NCBI GenBank assembly: GCA_030835135.1
Contig: JAUQWO010000051.1
Coordinates: 1 to 64,000, forward strand
Source: Bacteroidota bacterium
Lineage (GTDB): Bacteria > Bacteroidota > Ignavibacteria > UBA10030 > UBA6906
Length of the DNA stretch: 64,000 nucleotides
Reading direction: 5' to 3'
Shown here: positions 43,937 to 52,258 of the stretch, one piece after another
Numbering within the stretch: the first letter of the stretch is position 1
Layout: each line of letters starts with the position of its first letter
Made by a program: the position numbers and the translations under genes
The notes under the pieces: generated by a model
The model's input: only the letters and a program-made list of their open reading frames with translations
Databases searched by the model: none
Told to the model about the DNA's origin: nothing

Positions 43937-45282
43937 GGCAGGATAGTGACTGATGTTGAATGGGTATTGACCTCGATGATCTCAGCTTCTTCCATCGGCA
44001 CGCCGAGGAACTCCGTGACCGGCGTGGGGAGCTTCTGGAAATTCAGCGTCGCTTTCACGGTCAACGGCCCGGGCGCGCACGTGCCCGGCACGGACCACGT
44101 GAATGTCTCCAGCTTCGTCTCCCGCGGTCCGATGCGGTAATCCACCGCCTGCGACGCGGTGTTCCACTGCATGATCGTCATGCGCCCCTGCGGGTCCAGG
44201 TACGGCAGACGGAAGATCCGGTCGCCCACCGGCACCCCGTCACGCTGGATCCCCTTGAAGTCGGGGATGTTCAACGGGATGCCCATGTCCTGGTACGCAA
44301 GCGTGTTCGCGGCGATCGTATACTCTTCGCCGGTGAAGCCCTTCTTGTCCACGGGCAGGTGATAGACCGTCCCCTTCGCATCCCTCGCCTCCACATGCAG
44401 CCACACCATCCGCTCCTCGGCAGAACCGGTGGGGAACTTGTGGCCGGTCTTCTGGTTGAACAGCGCAACAGTGAAGCGCACCTTGTCGCCCGGTTCCACC
44501 TCGCGGCCATCGGGATGGATCCGCACCTCGATGGTGCCGCGCACCTTGCCGGGATCGTGGGCACCGTGGAAAAGGTGCTGCATGGCATCGGGCACCTTCG
44601 GCTTCAGGGACACGATCTGGCCCTCGGCTTTCGTCATATGGCAGTCATGGCACCGCACACCTTCTTTCGCGTAGGGTCCATCGCGCCACTCGAGATGGGT
44701 GGATTTCACCCAGACACCATACGGACTCTTCTCGTTGTGGCAGGTACCGCAGAAGTCGGGATTCGAAATGAAATCGAGTTTTCGCGTCTCGTGCACCGGC
44801 GACACCACGCCATCGCGGCGGCCGTACTTGATCTTGCCCGGTTCGCTGATGTAGTTGAAATTGAACGGCGTGTCGCCCGCAAAGCCGGTGATGGTATGAC
44901 AGACGTCGCACGATACCGATTCGTTCGCGCGGCTGTTGGCCTCCGGCTTCGGCGGCGGCACATCACCGGCCATGAACGAGAGCGGCGCATGACATCCGTT
45001 GCATCCGGCCTTCACGCCCGCCACCTTCGGATCCTTCTCCGCGTGGGGCACGGCCAGCTTGAAGTACTCGATCTCATCCCAGTGATGCGTGTAGGCCTGC
45101 GACATCATCGCCTGCTGCCACTGCTGATAGAAGTCCTTGTGGCAGGCCGTGCCACATGCCTTCGGCTTCTCGAACGCATCGTACGGGTGCGTCCCCAGGG
45201 CGTCGTCGCCTGCCTTTTTCTGCTGGCCGGTGAGCACCGCGGTCAACATCAGCGTGAGAAGGAGAACGGACAGGGTTTTCAT
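43933..45282 (-). CDS. Exported five-haem cytochrome c (c554-like)
   Basis: 449 residues with signal peptide MKTLSVLLLTLMLTAVLTG. Haem motifs: CGTACH (C43-x3-C47-H48, an uncommon CX3CH), CNGCH, CDVCH, CGTCH and CHDCH, five in all. About 200 C-terminal residues form a beta-rich domain (KVRFTVALFNQKTGHKFPTG). The N-terminal half resembles the cytochrome c554 / multihaem nitrogen- or sulfur-cycle family. It sits first in an operon with the barrel-cytochrome, downstream of a sigma-54-type promoter, and may shuttle electrons across the periplasm. Confidence 0.88.
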   Translation of the reverse strand: MKTLSVLLLTLMLTAVLTGQQKKAGDDALGTHPYDAFEKPKACGTACHKDFYQQWQQAMMSQAYTHHWDEIEYFKLAVPHAEKDPKVAGVKAGCNGCHAPLSFMAGDVPPPKPEANSRANESVSCDVCHTITGFAGDTPFNFNYISEPGKIKYGRRDGVVSPVHETRKLDFISNPDFCGTCHNEKSPYGVWVKSTHLEWRDGPYAKEGVRCHDCHMTKAEGQIVSLKPKVPDAMQHLFHGAHDPGKVRGTIEVRIHPDGREVEPGDKVRFTVALFNQKTGHKFPTGSAEERMVWLHVEARDAKGTVYHLPVDKKGFTGEEYTIAANTLAYQDMGIPLNIPDFKGIQRDGVPVGDRIFRLPYLDPQGRMTIMQWNTASQAVDYRIGPRETKLETFTWSVPGTCAPGPLTVKATLNFQKLPTPVTEFLGVPMEEAEIIEVNTHSTSVTILP

Positions 45283-45341
45283 CGTGCGGTCCCTCGCGAT
45301 AGTCGAACTGGATCAGGGTGTACAGCGGATGCAGAAACGTT

Positions 45342-45357
45342 TTCAAACGCAGTGCCA
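45342..45357 (-). promoter_or_regulatory. Candidate sigma-54 promoter of the cytochrome operon
   Basis: Minus-strand TGGCACTGCGTTTGAA; TGGCAC in the -24 box and TTGAA in place of TTGCA at -12. About 60 bases upstream of the cytochrome start, a natural position. Confidence 0.52.
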
Positions 45358-45455
45358 GAGAAGAGGTGCGAATTGCTCATGATTCCGCGGGATTTTTCGC
45401 TCGCGCACGCGATAGTTCGCAAAGATGGGAATGGTCGTCACTCCTGACGAGGTTC

Positions 45456-45473
45456 TTCGACATTTGTGTCGAG
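45456..45473. promoter_or_regulatory. Central activator-binding dyad shared by two divergent promoters
   Basis: TTCGACATTTGTGTCGAG, TTCGAC-N6-GTCGAG. Centre near 45464, almost midway between the two sigma-54-type sites (99 and 108 bases away). Same motif as 42430-42447. Confidence 0.52.
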
Positions 45474-45580
45474 AAAGGACGCCCCAACGCCCCGGTTTGC
45501 ATGGCGCACGAGCTCCTCTCACAGGCGGTATCGGGTCCAACTGGTTGCGTGATTTGATGTTACAGCCGTGGCAGAAAAAG

Positions 45581-45596
45581 TGGCACGGACATTGAA
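45581..45596 (+). promoter_or_regulatory. Candidate sigma-54 promoter of the small Ca-loop protein operon
   Basis: TGGCACGGACATTGAA; the -24 box is perfect (TGGCACG) and the -12 box reads TTGAA for TTGCA, the same deviation as in the facing promoter. 76 bases upstream of the ATG at 45672. Confidence 0.55.
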
Positions 45597-45671
45597 TGAG
45601 ATGGGGCAAGCTCATGAGCATTCTCACAAACAACAAATTCCAGAACAGGGTACCAGAGAAGGAGTAACGGC

Positions 45672-46025
45672 ATGAAACGCATCACGGCATTGTTCCTCAC
45701 GCTCGCGCTGGTGGTGTTCCTCGGCGCACTGCACACCGATGCAGCGGCACAGACACTCGGCAAGAGCAGCAAGACCACCATGGGCCAGCACGGTCCGATC
45801 GATTCCGATGGCGATGGGATCCCCAACGGGCAGGACCCGGACTACACGAAGCCGGCGAACGGCACGGGCAGCAAGTTCGGGAAGATGAACGGCACGCAGA
45901 GCGGGCTCGGCAAGGGTATGGGCAAGGGCCAGGGTCTTCGTGATGGCAGCTGCGGCACGGGCACCGGAACAGGCACGGGCGTCTGCGACGGTACGGGTCC
46001 CAAAGGCCGCGGCAAGGGCCGGTAA
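45672..46025 (+). CDS. Small secreted Gly/Lys-rich protein with one Ca-binding loop
   Basis: 117 residues. Signal peptide MKRITALFLTLALVVFLGAL then HTDAAAQ. One thrombospondin-3/dockerin-like Ca loop, DSDGDGIPNGQDPDY (about 44-58), then a Gly/Lys/Thr-rich tail with two Cys in CGTGTGTGTGVCDGTG. No enzyme fold. It begins a plus-strand operon with a similar protein and an outer-membrane barrel, under a sigma-54-type promoter facing that of the cytochromes. The tail may bind anions or polysaccharide, or form an extracellular matrix. Confidence 0.78.
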   Translation: MKRITALFLTLALVVFLGALHTDAAAQTLGKSSKTTMGQHGPIDSDGDGIPNGQDPDYTKPANGTGSKFGKMNGTQSGLGKGMGKGQGLRDGSCGTGTGTGTGVCDGTGPKGRGKGR

Positions 46026-46032
46026 GTTCATG

Positions 46033-46077
46033 GTGACGCAGGTCGGCACCGGGATCCCCGATGCCGCCCTGCGTCAC
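46033..46077 (+). terminator. Hairpin between the two small secreted protein genes
   Basis: GTGACGCAGG (46033-46042) pairs perfectly with CCTGCGTCAC (46068-46077), with an inner CGGCA/TGCCG stem. Followed by only a mild T content, so it may attenuate rather than end transcription, giving more of the first product. Confidence 0.6.
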
Positions 46078-46118
46078 TTCGTTGTCTTGTGCCGGGAAGT
46101 TTGGGAAGGAAGAGAGCC

Positions 46119-46481
46119 ATGACCTCAAGAACGATGTCTCTGATAGCCGTGCTGGCAGTACTGCCGGCCGTCGCCTTCAGCCAGTCGCGCGACACCACAG
46201 CGGCAGCACGCAGTGCGGAGCAGCAGCGCGACCGCGTGCGGGCCGGACAGGGAGGTTTCCGCGACGAGAACGGCAACGGCATCGACGACAGGATCGAGCG
46301 TCAGGGCAAAGGACAGGGCGCGCGCAAGGACCGTTTCGTGGATGCCGATGGCGACGGGATCTGTGACGGCCGCGCGGGCGGACTCGGATTCAAGCGCGGA
46401 GCGATGAACGGCGGGCAGGGCGCGGGTGCGGGCAAAGGCAATGGGACGGGGAACCGATTCGGACAGGGAGGAAAGAAGTGA
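46119..46481 (+). CDS. Small secreted Gly/Lys/Arg-rich protein with two Ca-binding loops
   Basis: 120 residues from ATG at 46119 (GGAAGGAAGAGAG upstream). Signal peptide MTSRTMSLIAVLAVLPAVAFS. Two EF/dockerin-like loops, DENGNGIDDRIE (about 49-60) and DADGDGICDGR (about 74-84), then a Gly-rich basic tail ending FGQGGKK. A relative of the previous small protein. Its stop overlaps the GTG start of the barrel gene. Confidence 0.78.
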   Translation: MTSRTMSLIAVLAVLPAVAFSQSRDTTAAARSAEQQRDRVRAGQGGFRDENGNGIDDRIERQGKGQGARKDRFVDADGDGICDGRAGGLGFKRGAMNGGQGAGAGKGNGTGNRFGQGGKK

Positions 46482-47614
46482 AACAGACCACAGGTGCAGT
46501 TGCCTTCATTCTCTTCGCCGGTGTTTTTCTTGCCTCGAACCCCGCAGCCGCCCAGTTCTCCGTGGAGGCAGAGGTCGGCACCATGGTGGACGACAACGTG
46601 AACAACAACAGTCTGCGTCTCTCGGACCGGATCGTCTCCGCTGGCCTGCAGGCGGGATACGATTGGGTCACGGACCGCACGAACACGACGCTGCAGTACA
46701 ATGGCGGGTACAACTATTTCACGCTGGTGCCGGGGCGGAGCAACCAGGTACACGGCGGTGGAGTGTCCTTCGCGCAGCTCTTCGGCAATGATGAAGAAAC
46801 ATTGTGGAATGCCGCGGCAAGCTACAGCGTGCGCACCGACAGGGAGGAATTCACCTTCTACGACAACACCGCGTTCATGGCGTCGAGCACGCTCAAGCAC
46901 CAGTTCTCCGCGATGTTCATCGGCCGCGCCGGCTACACGCTGAGGCTCATGCGCTTCCCGAACCTCGCATCATTCGACCATGCAGAACATCAGCTCTTCA
47001 TCCAGGGCTCCACATTCCTCCCTTCGCATACCACCATCATCGGTCAGATCGATCTCGGCATGAAGCTGTACAGCACGCCGAACGAGGATACGACGGCGGC
47101 CGCGGCGGGACGGGGCCGGCGCTCGAGCGCGCTCTCCAGCCCCGGCGTCACCCAGCTGACCGGGAGCGTCCGCATCGGACAATCGCTCTTCGAACAGACG
47201 GGCCTCAGCGTTGCCGGCGGCTATCAGTTGAACCTCCGGAAGGACACGCGCTATCTCGGCTCCACCAGCGGCCTGATCGCCGATGACGAGATCTTCGACG
47301 ACCACTATGGCTATGAGGGTCCGCAGGCATCGCTCATGCTCACCCAGATCCTGCCGTGGGACATCAAGGCGCGCCTCTCGGGCACGTGGCAGCGGCGGAC
47401 GTACTCCACGCAGCCGGCGTTCGATGATGCAGGCACGCAGCTGGCAGCGCACCGGCTCGATACCCGGAGCGCGGTCAACCTCACCGTGACCGTGCCGGTA
47501 CCTGCACTCCGGTGCACGATCGGCCTGGCCTACGACCGGATCTGGAATGCATCGAACGATCCGTTCTATGCCTACACCAACAACGCGTTCACGGTCCAGC
47601 TCTCGTTCCCCTGA
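46478..47614 (+). CDS. Outer-membrane beta-barrel protein, paralogue of the polysaccharide-locus barrel
   Basis: 378 residues, GTG start overlapping the previous stop. Signal peptide MKQTTGAVAFILFAGVFLAS then NPAAAQ. Alternating beta-strands throughout, ending in Pro after VQLSF. Shared blocks with the 33317-34606 product include YGYEGPQASLMLTQILPW, PAFDDAGTQLAAHRLD and the final IWNASNDPFYAYTNN. Perhaps a secretion pore for the two small Ca-loop proteins or a passive porin; the substrate is unknown. Confidence 0.78.
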   Translation: MKQTTGAVAFILFAGVFLASNPAAAQFSVEAEVGTMVDDNVNNNSLRLSDRIVSAGLQAGYDWVTDRTNTTLQYNGGYNYFTLVPGRSNQVHGGGVSFAQLFGNDEETLWNAAASYSVRTDREEFTFYDNTAFMASSTLKHQFSAMFIGRAGYTLRLMRFPNLASFDHAEHQLFIQGSTFLPSHTTIIGQIDLGMKLYSTPNEDTTAAAAGRGRRSSALSSPGVTQLTGSVRIGQSLFEQTGLSVAGGYQLNLRKDTRYLGSTSGLIADDEIFDDHYGYEGPQASLMLTQILPWDIKARLSGTWQRRTYSTQPAFDDAGTQLAAHRLDTRSAVNLTVTVPVPALRCTIGLAYDRIWNASNDPFYAYTNNAFTVQLSFP

Positions 47615-47684
47615 TCGGTACGGAACCCTGCGACCGGCCCGGTCACCTGCATCCGGCACGGCCGCCCGCATCGGGGGCGGTGCC

Positions 47685-47715
47685 CTGCAAGTGCCCGGGA
47701 ATTTCGCTACATTGG
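47685..47715 (+). promoter_or_regulatory. Weak promoter-like site upstream of the sensor kinase
   Basis: CTG-N20-TACATTGG, the same spacing as the TTG-N20-TA sites near 52150-53230, with one mismatch in the -33 box. ATG follows at 47723. Confidence 0.4.
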
Positions 47716-47722
47716 CACCACG

Positions 47723-49393
47723 ATGCCCATCCCCTTCGCCGTCAACATCCGTCCGCGGGTCCTGATCGCCGTCACGGCAACGGTCGGGGCCCTTCTGCTC
47801 TTCTCGGCATTCTGGGAACTCGACCGGAGCAGGAAGGAACTCTCGCATGTGGTCCATGAAGAGGCCCTCGGGCTCGTCGAAGTGGTACACCAGAGTGCCG
47901 TCAATACGATCCTCGCCACCGAGCAGAACGAATCCCTGCTCACCGAGAGGCTGCTGAACAATGCCTGGTTCATCGCGGAGCTTGACCGCACCGGGTCGCT
48001 GTCGGAACAACGCCTCGCGGCGATCGCGGAGGCCAACCACATCTTCCGCATCAACATCTTCGACCACGCCGGGTACAAGGTACTGTCCAACCACCGCTCC
48101 GAGGAGGGCCACGGCCCCGTCGCCGGACGTCACCGGCCCGGGGAAGCGATCGCGCCCATCCTCCGGGGCGATACCACGGTGCTCGTCATCGGTCTGAAGG
48201 ACGCCCGGATGGAGGAGGGTCAGCGGTACGCCGTGGCTGTCCGGCGTCATCGCCCGGCAGGCGGTGCCATCGTCCTCAATCTGGATGCGGCGGAGTTGCT
48301 TGAGTTCCGCAAACGCATCGGCATTGGCAAGCTGATCCGGGACCTCGGGGACAACAGCGGCATCGTGTTCGCTGCGTTACAGGACCCGCAGGGCATCATC
48401 GCTGCGAGTGGCGAGGTGAAAGAGCTCTCGTCCTTTGAAGCCGATCCGGACCTCGGCCATGCGATGGCATCCGATACGACGCTCACGCGTGAGGCCCCGT
48501 TCGGCGAGACAACGGTCTTCGAGGTGATCCATCCCCTGGTGATCGAGGGTTCAACACTGGGTGTGCTGCGCCTGGGCCTGTCCATGGACGAGGTCCGCGC
48601 CGCGGAACAACGCATGCAGCGCCGGATGGTGATCGTCATGTTCGTCCTCCTCCTGCTCGCGGCACTGGCCACGCTGGCGATCATCGCAAACCGGAACTAT
48701 CAGCGGGTGCAGGCCGAGCTCCAGCGTTCCGAGAAGCTGCTCGCGCTCGGCGAGCTCGCATCGGGCGTGGCCCACGAGATCAGGAATCCGCTGAACGCGA
48801 TCGCGATGATCGCGCAGCGGTTCGCGCACGAATTCACGCCGGCACAGGACGTGGAGGAGTACCGTTCGCTGACCGGCGTGCTCCGCACTGAAGCAGAGCG
48901 GGTCAACGGGATCATCGTCAACTTCCTCCGGTATGCCCGTCCTCCGCGGCTCAACCCGGTGCCGGTGGCGCCCGGCGCACTGGTTACGCACTGTGCGGCG
49001 GTGATCCAGCCGCAGATGAAGGCGCGGAATGTCGGGTTCACGCTCACCGCCCATGGCGACGGCACCGTTCTCCTTGACCGCGATCAGATGACGCAGGCAT
49101 TATTGAACCTGTTGCGCAACGCGCTGGAAGCGACACCGGAGGGAGGGAAGGTGACGCTGGCATCCTGGGTGGACCACAACGGAGCGGTGATCACGGTGAC
49201 CGATACCGGGGTGGGGATCACGCCGGAGGCGATGGAGCGGGTCTTCAACCTCTATTATACGACGAAGCCGGACGGGACGGGGATGGGGCTCCCCATGGCG
49301 CGGCAGATCATCGTGCAGCACGGGGGGAAGCTGGAGATCGAGAGCGAACCCGGGGGAGGAACGACCTGTCGGGTGAAGATACCCGCACACTAG
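47723..49393 (+). CDS. Membrane sensor histidine kinase (NtrB/ZraS-like)
   Basis: 556 residues. Membrane helix 1 near residues 12-30 (VLIAVTATVGALLLFSAFW), a periplasmic sensing domain to about 290, helix 2 (MVIVMFVLLLLAALATLAII), then a HisKA/HATPase core: GVAHEIRNPLNAI with H351, N-box NLLRNALEA, DTGVGI and GTGMGLPMA. This is the NtrB/ZraS-type partner of NtrC regulators. No regulator gene is adjacent; the NtrC protein at 27515-28888 is a candidate. It follows the barrel operon by 108 bases and may sense the same envelope signal. Confidence 0.9.
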   Translation: MPIPFAVNIRPRVLIAVTATVGALLLFSAFWELDRSRKELSHVVHEEALGLVEVVHQSAVNTILATEQNESLLTERLLNNAWFIAELDRTGSLSEQRLAAIAEANHIFRINIFDHAGYKVLSNHRSEEGHGPVAGRHRPGEAIAPILRGDTTVLVIGLKDARMEEGQRYAVAVRRHRPAGGAIVLNLDAAELLEFRKRIGIGKLIRDLGDNSGIVFAALQDPQGIIAASGEVKELSSFEADPDLGHAMASDTTLTREAPFGETTVFEVIHPLVIEGSTLGVLRLGLSMDEVRAAEQRMQRRMVIVMFVLLLLAALATLAIIANRNYQRVQAELQRSEKLLALGELASGVAHEIRNPLNAIAMIAQRFAHEFTPAQDVEEYRSLTGVLRTEAERVNGIIVNFLRYARPPRLNPVPVAPGALVTHCAAVIQPQMKARNVGFTLTAHGDGTVLLDRDQMTQALLNLLRNALEATPEGGKVTLASWVDHNGAVITVTDTGVGITPEAMERVFNLYYTTKPDGTGMGLPMARQIIVQHGGKLEIESEPGGGTTCRVKIPAH

Positions 49394-49400
49394 CGGGAGC

Positions 49401-49433
49401 GGGAAGAAGGACCACCGTGCTCTCCTTCTTCCC
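49401..49433. terminator. Bidirectional hairpin between convergent genes
   Basis: GGGAAGAAGGA (49401-49411) pairs perfectly with TCCTTCTTCCC (49423-49433), between the kinase (plus) and SPFH (minus) gene ends. Confidence 0.78.
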
Positions 49434-49461
49434 TCTCCGGCTGCGACACTTCCCTGCCGGG

Positions 49462-50352
49462 TTACTTTGTATCGAGAATGATCGGCAGTCCGTCTCTCCC
49501 CGCACCAACGATCACGACCTTGGTGTTCGGCGACTGCGCGATCTTCTCCGTTGCCTCGATGCCCTTCCACCGCAGCAGCTGTTCGCTGATCCCCGCCGCC
49601 ACGATGGTCTGGAAATCCGCGATACCCTTCGCTTCGATCCGCTTGCGGTCCGCTTCCTGCCGTTCCTTCAGCAGGATGAACTCCATCCGCTGCGCTTCCT
49701 GGTCCGCCCGCTGCTTCTGCTCGATCGCTTCTGTCAACTGTGTGGGCAGCGCCACGTTGCGCAGCGGTGTGGTCTCCACGATCACGCCGCGGGGTGCGAT
49801 GGTGCGTGCGAGTTCCTCCTGCACGGCCATCCCGAGGCGCTCGCGCTCGGTCGAGTAGAGCGCACTGGCCTGGAAACTCGCCGTGACGGCACGGCTGATC
49901 GACCGGAACTGCGGGATCAGGACGATGGTCTCATAGTCCCCGCCGGCGATGGTCTGATACACCCGTGCCGCGGAGTCCGGGTTCAACCGGTACAGCACGC
50001 TGATCTCCAGGCCGATGGTGAGCCCTTCGCGCGACAGCACTTCCATGCTCTCCTTGTGCTCGCGGGTCTGCACGGAGAATTCATGCACGCGCGCCAGCGG
50101 ATTCACGGTATTGATGCCGGGCGGCAGGGTCCGGTCGGACACGATACCGAAGAAGTCCACGACCCCCACGTGTCCGGCGGGGATCTGGGTGAAGAACTGT
50201 GACAGTGTCACGATGCTGAAGAACGCGAAGACGAAGACGCTGACCGTTGCCAGCGAGCGGAACGATGAATTGCCCTGCTTGACCTTCCGGGCCGCGGCGC
50301 GCCAGCCGATGAACGCGATCACGGCGATGATGACGCTGAGTATGAACAGCAT
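49462..50352 (-). CDS. SPFH/prohibitin-family membrane protein
   Basis: 296 residues. N-terminal helix MLFILSVIIAVIAFIGW and a second one near residues 35-58, then a Band-7/prohibitin domain (IPAGHVGVVDFFGIV, LPPGINTVNPLARV, SREGLTIGLEISVLYRLNP) and a coiled coil (EAIEQKQRADQEAQRMEFIL). Prohibitin-like proteins form membrane rings that scaffold or restrain proteases. No protease is adjacent. It lies downstream of the PP2C gene on the same strand with 65 bases between. Confidence 0.88.
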   Translation of the reverse strand: MLFILSVIIAVIAFIGWRAAARKVKQGNSSFRSLATVSVFVFAFFSIVTLSQFFTQIPAGHVGVVDFFGIVSDRTLPPGINTVNPLARVHEFSVQTREHKESMEVLSREGLTIGLEISVLYRLNPDSAARVYQTIAGGDYETIVLIPQFRSISRAVTASFQASALYSTERERLGMAVQEELARTIAPRGVIVETTPLRNVALPTQLTEAIEQKQRADQEAQRMEFILLKERQEADRKRIEAKGIADFQTIVAAGISEQLLRWKGIEATEKIAQSPNTKVVIVGAGRDGLPIILDTK

Positions 50353-50417
50353 GGTGTGTTCCTCCGAATGATGACTGTGGCGTGCGCCGGACGGCGCCGC
50401 CGGTGGTGAACTCGATG

Positions 50418-52142
50418 TTATACGGACAGGCGGCGGATCACGAGCACGGTCATATCGTCCGCCGCGGGCTCGCCGCCCTGATGCTTCATCACTGCATCCA
50501 GTATCGCCTCGCGCACGGTCATCGCGGACATGCCGCGTTGCTCCGCACAGATCTCCCTCAGGCGGTCGTCGCCGAGTAACTCCTTGCGCGCATTCATCGC
50601 CTCGGAGATCCCGTCCGTATACAACACGAGGGTGTCGCCGGGTGCGAAGGCAATGGACTCCTGCGTGTACTCCATCCCGTCCACAATGCCCAGGATCGTC
50701 CCGCCGGCGGGCAGCTCGGTCACCGCTCCGCTCGCCGCTACGTGATACGGCGGATTGTGCCCGGCGTTACAGTAGCGGAACACATGCTCCTGCGCGTCCA
50801 GAACGCCATACACGAGGGTCACGAATTTCTCCGGCGCGGTGGTCACCACCAGGCGCTGGTTCAGCATCGTCACGCAGGTGCCGGCATCGGTCGCTTCATG
50901 GGCCACATCGCGGACGGAACCCTGGATGTGCGCCATGAGGAGTGCGGCGGGAAGCCCCTTCCCCGAGACGTCCCCGATGCTGATCCCGTAGTGCGCCGGG
51001 TCGAGCCGGATGAAATCATAGAGGTCACCCGCCACCTCCCGTGCCGGCATCGCCGTCGCGGCGAACTCGTAGCCGGCGACCGCCGGGAGCTGCGCGGGCA
51101 GCAGTCCCATCTGCACTTCGCGCGCCGCAAGCAGATCGCGTTCGATCCGGATCTTCTCGCGTTCCTGTTCGTAGAGCCGTGCGTTCTCGAGTGCGATTGC
51201 GGCGTGGACGGAGAAGGCGCTCATGATCCGCGCATCATCCTCGGTGAAGACGCCATCCTTCTTATTGAGGAGCTGAAAGACACCGATGATCTTCCCGCTC
51301 TTCACGCGGATCGGCAGACACAGGATGGACGCGGTGCGGTACCCCGTCTGGCGGTCGTAGTCCGGATTGAAGCGGGGATCGAGATACGCATCGGGGATGT
51401 TGATCGTATCGCCCGTAGCCGCCACATACCCCGCGATCCCCTTGCCGATGGGCATGCGGATGGTGACGCGGCTCAGGCCATCGAGCCCCTTCGCCACGCG
51501 CGTCCACATCTCCTGCGTCGTGTCATCGATGATGTACACCGTGCCGCGGTCGCCGTCGGTGATCTGCAGCGCGAAGTCCACGAGCATATCGAGCAGCTCG
51601 TTGAGGTCCAGCGTGGAGTTCAGGCTCTTCGCGGCTTCGATGAGCTGTTCGAGCTTGTGGACCTCGAGGCGGTTCTGTTCCGCACGGCGGGCGGATTCAT
51701 GGACGAAGCGGTTGTTCGTGGCGCGCAGCCGGATGCTCAGGACCTGCAGGAGGCGTACCGCGAGATCGCGCGAACGGTACAGCAGGTGTTCGAAATCCGT
51801 TTTGTGCAGCGCATACGTGACGCAGTGCTCGAGCGCCACGACGCGTGCCGAGCGTGGCCGTCCTGCGATCAGTTCCAGCTCTCCGAAGGTATCGCCGGGG
51901 TGCAGGAGTGCGAGCAGCTGATCATCGGCGCCGGCGATGCGTTTGGAGATGCGCACGCGTCCTTCCACCAGGAAGTGCACTTCGTCGCCGTAGCCTTCAT
52001 CCTCGATGATCACCTCATCCGCGGCGAAGGTCCGCTGAATGAACTTCTCGCGCACACCCTCAAATTCATCGTCGGTGAGGGTCTCGAGAAGGACATTGTA
52101 GCGCAGCCGCATCGGGGCGGTACTACTTTTTGAGGGAGACAT
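50418..52142 (-). CDS. cNMP-binding / GAF / PP2C (SpoIIE-like) serine phosphatase
   Basis: About 574 residues from ATG at 52142, where a promoter ends; an upstream frame extends further but precedes the promoter. Domains: cyclic-nucleotide-binding-like (FIQRTFAADEVIIEDEGYGDEVHFLVEGRV), GAF (IGKGIAGYVAATGDTINIPD) and PP2C/RsbU (REVQMGLLPAQLPAVAGYEFAATAMPAREVAGDLYDF, ISIGDVSGKGLPAALLMA, NAGHNPPY, LVLYTDGISEAMN, DDMTVLVIRR). It probably dephosphorylates an anti-sigma-factor antagonist or other partner-switching protein in response to a small ligand. No such partner is adjacent. Confidence 0.88.
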   Translation of the reverse strand: MSPSKSSTAPMRLRYNVLLETLTDDEFEGVREKFIQRTFAADEVIIEDEGYGDEVHFLVEGRVRISKRIAGADDQLLALLHPGDTFGELELIAGRPRSARVVALEHCVTYALHKTDFEHLLYRSRDLAVRLLQVLSIRLRATNNRFVHESARRAEQNRLEVHKLEQLIEAAKSLNSTLDLNELLDMLVDFALQITDGDRGTVYIIDDTTQEMWTRVAKGLDGLSRVTIRMPIGKGIAGYVAATGDTINIPDAYLDPRFNPDYDRQTGYRTASILCLPIRVKSGKIIGVFQLLNKKDGVFTEDDARIMSAFSVHAAIALENARLYEQEREKIRIERDLLAAREVQMGLLPAQLPAVAGYEFAATAMPAREVAGDLYDFIRLDPAHYGISIGDVSGKGLPAALLMAHIQGSVRDVAHEATDAGTCVTMLNQRLVVTTAPEKFVTLVYGVLDAQEHVFRYCNAGHNPPYHVAASGAVTELPAGGTILGIVDGMEYTQESIAFAPGDTLVLYTDGISEAMNARKELLGDDRLREICAEQRGMSAMTVREAILDAVMKHQGGEPAADDMTVLVIRRLSV

Positions 52143-52150
52143 GGTGATTG

Positions 52151-52181
52151 CCAACATACTGGCAACGCGCCCGAAAGTCAA
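52151..52181 (-). promoter_or_regulatory. Bacteroidota-type promoter of the PP2C gene
   Basis: Minus-strand TTG-N20-TATGTTGG: -33 TTG at 52181-52179 and -7 TATGTTGG at 52158-52151. Ends 8 bases before the ATG, so the transcript would be nearly leaderless. Confidence 0.65.
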
Positions 52182-52200
52182 GTGGAAAGCGGACGGCCCT

Positions 52201-52232
52201 TTGCATTTGCCGCGAATGCTGAGTATTTTATG
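52201..52232 (+). promoter_or_regulatory. Bacteroidota-type promoter of the LD-carboxypeptidase gene
   Basis: TTG (52201-52203), 20 bases, TATTTTATG (52224-52232). Divergent from the PP2C promoter, 20 bases away. GTG start 27 bases on, with GGAG at 52250-52253. Confidence 0.62.
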
Positions 52233-52258
52233 CTGCATCCCCACCAACCGGAGAACCC

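Larger units (their letters stand above)
45283..45671. other. Divergent regulatory region with two facing sigma-54-type promoters
   Basis: 389 bases between the cytochrome gene (minus) and a small secreted protein gene (plus), with no credible ORF. Contains a minus-strand sigma-54-type site (45342-45357), a plus-strand one (45581-45596) and a central dyad (45456-45473) about 100 bases from each. Confidence 0.65.
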
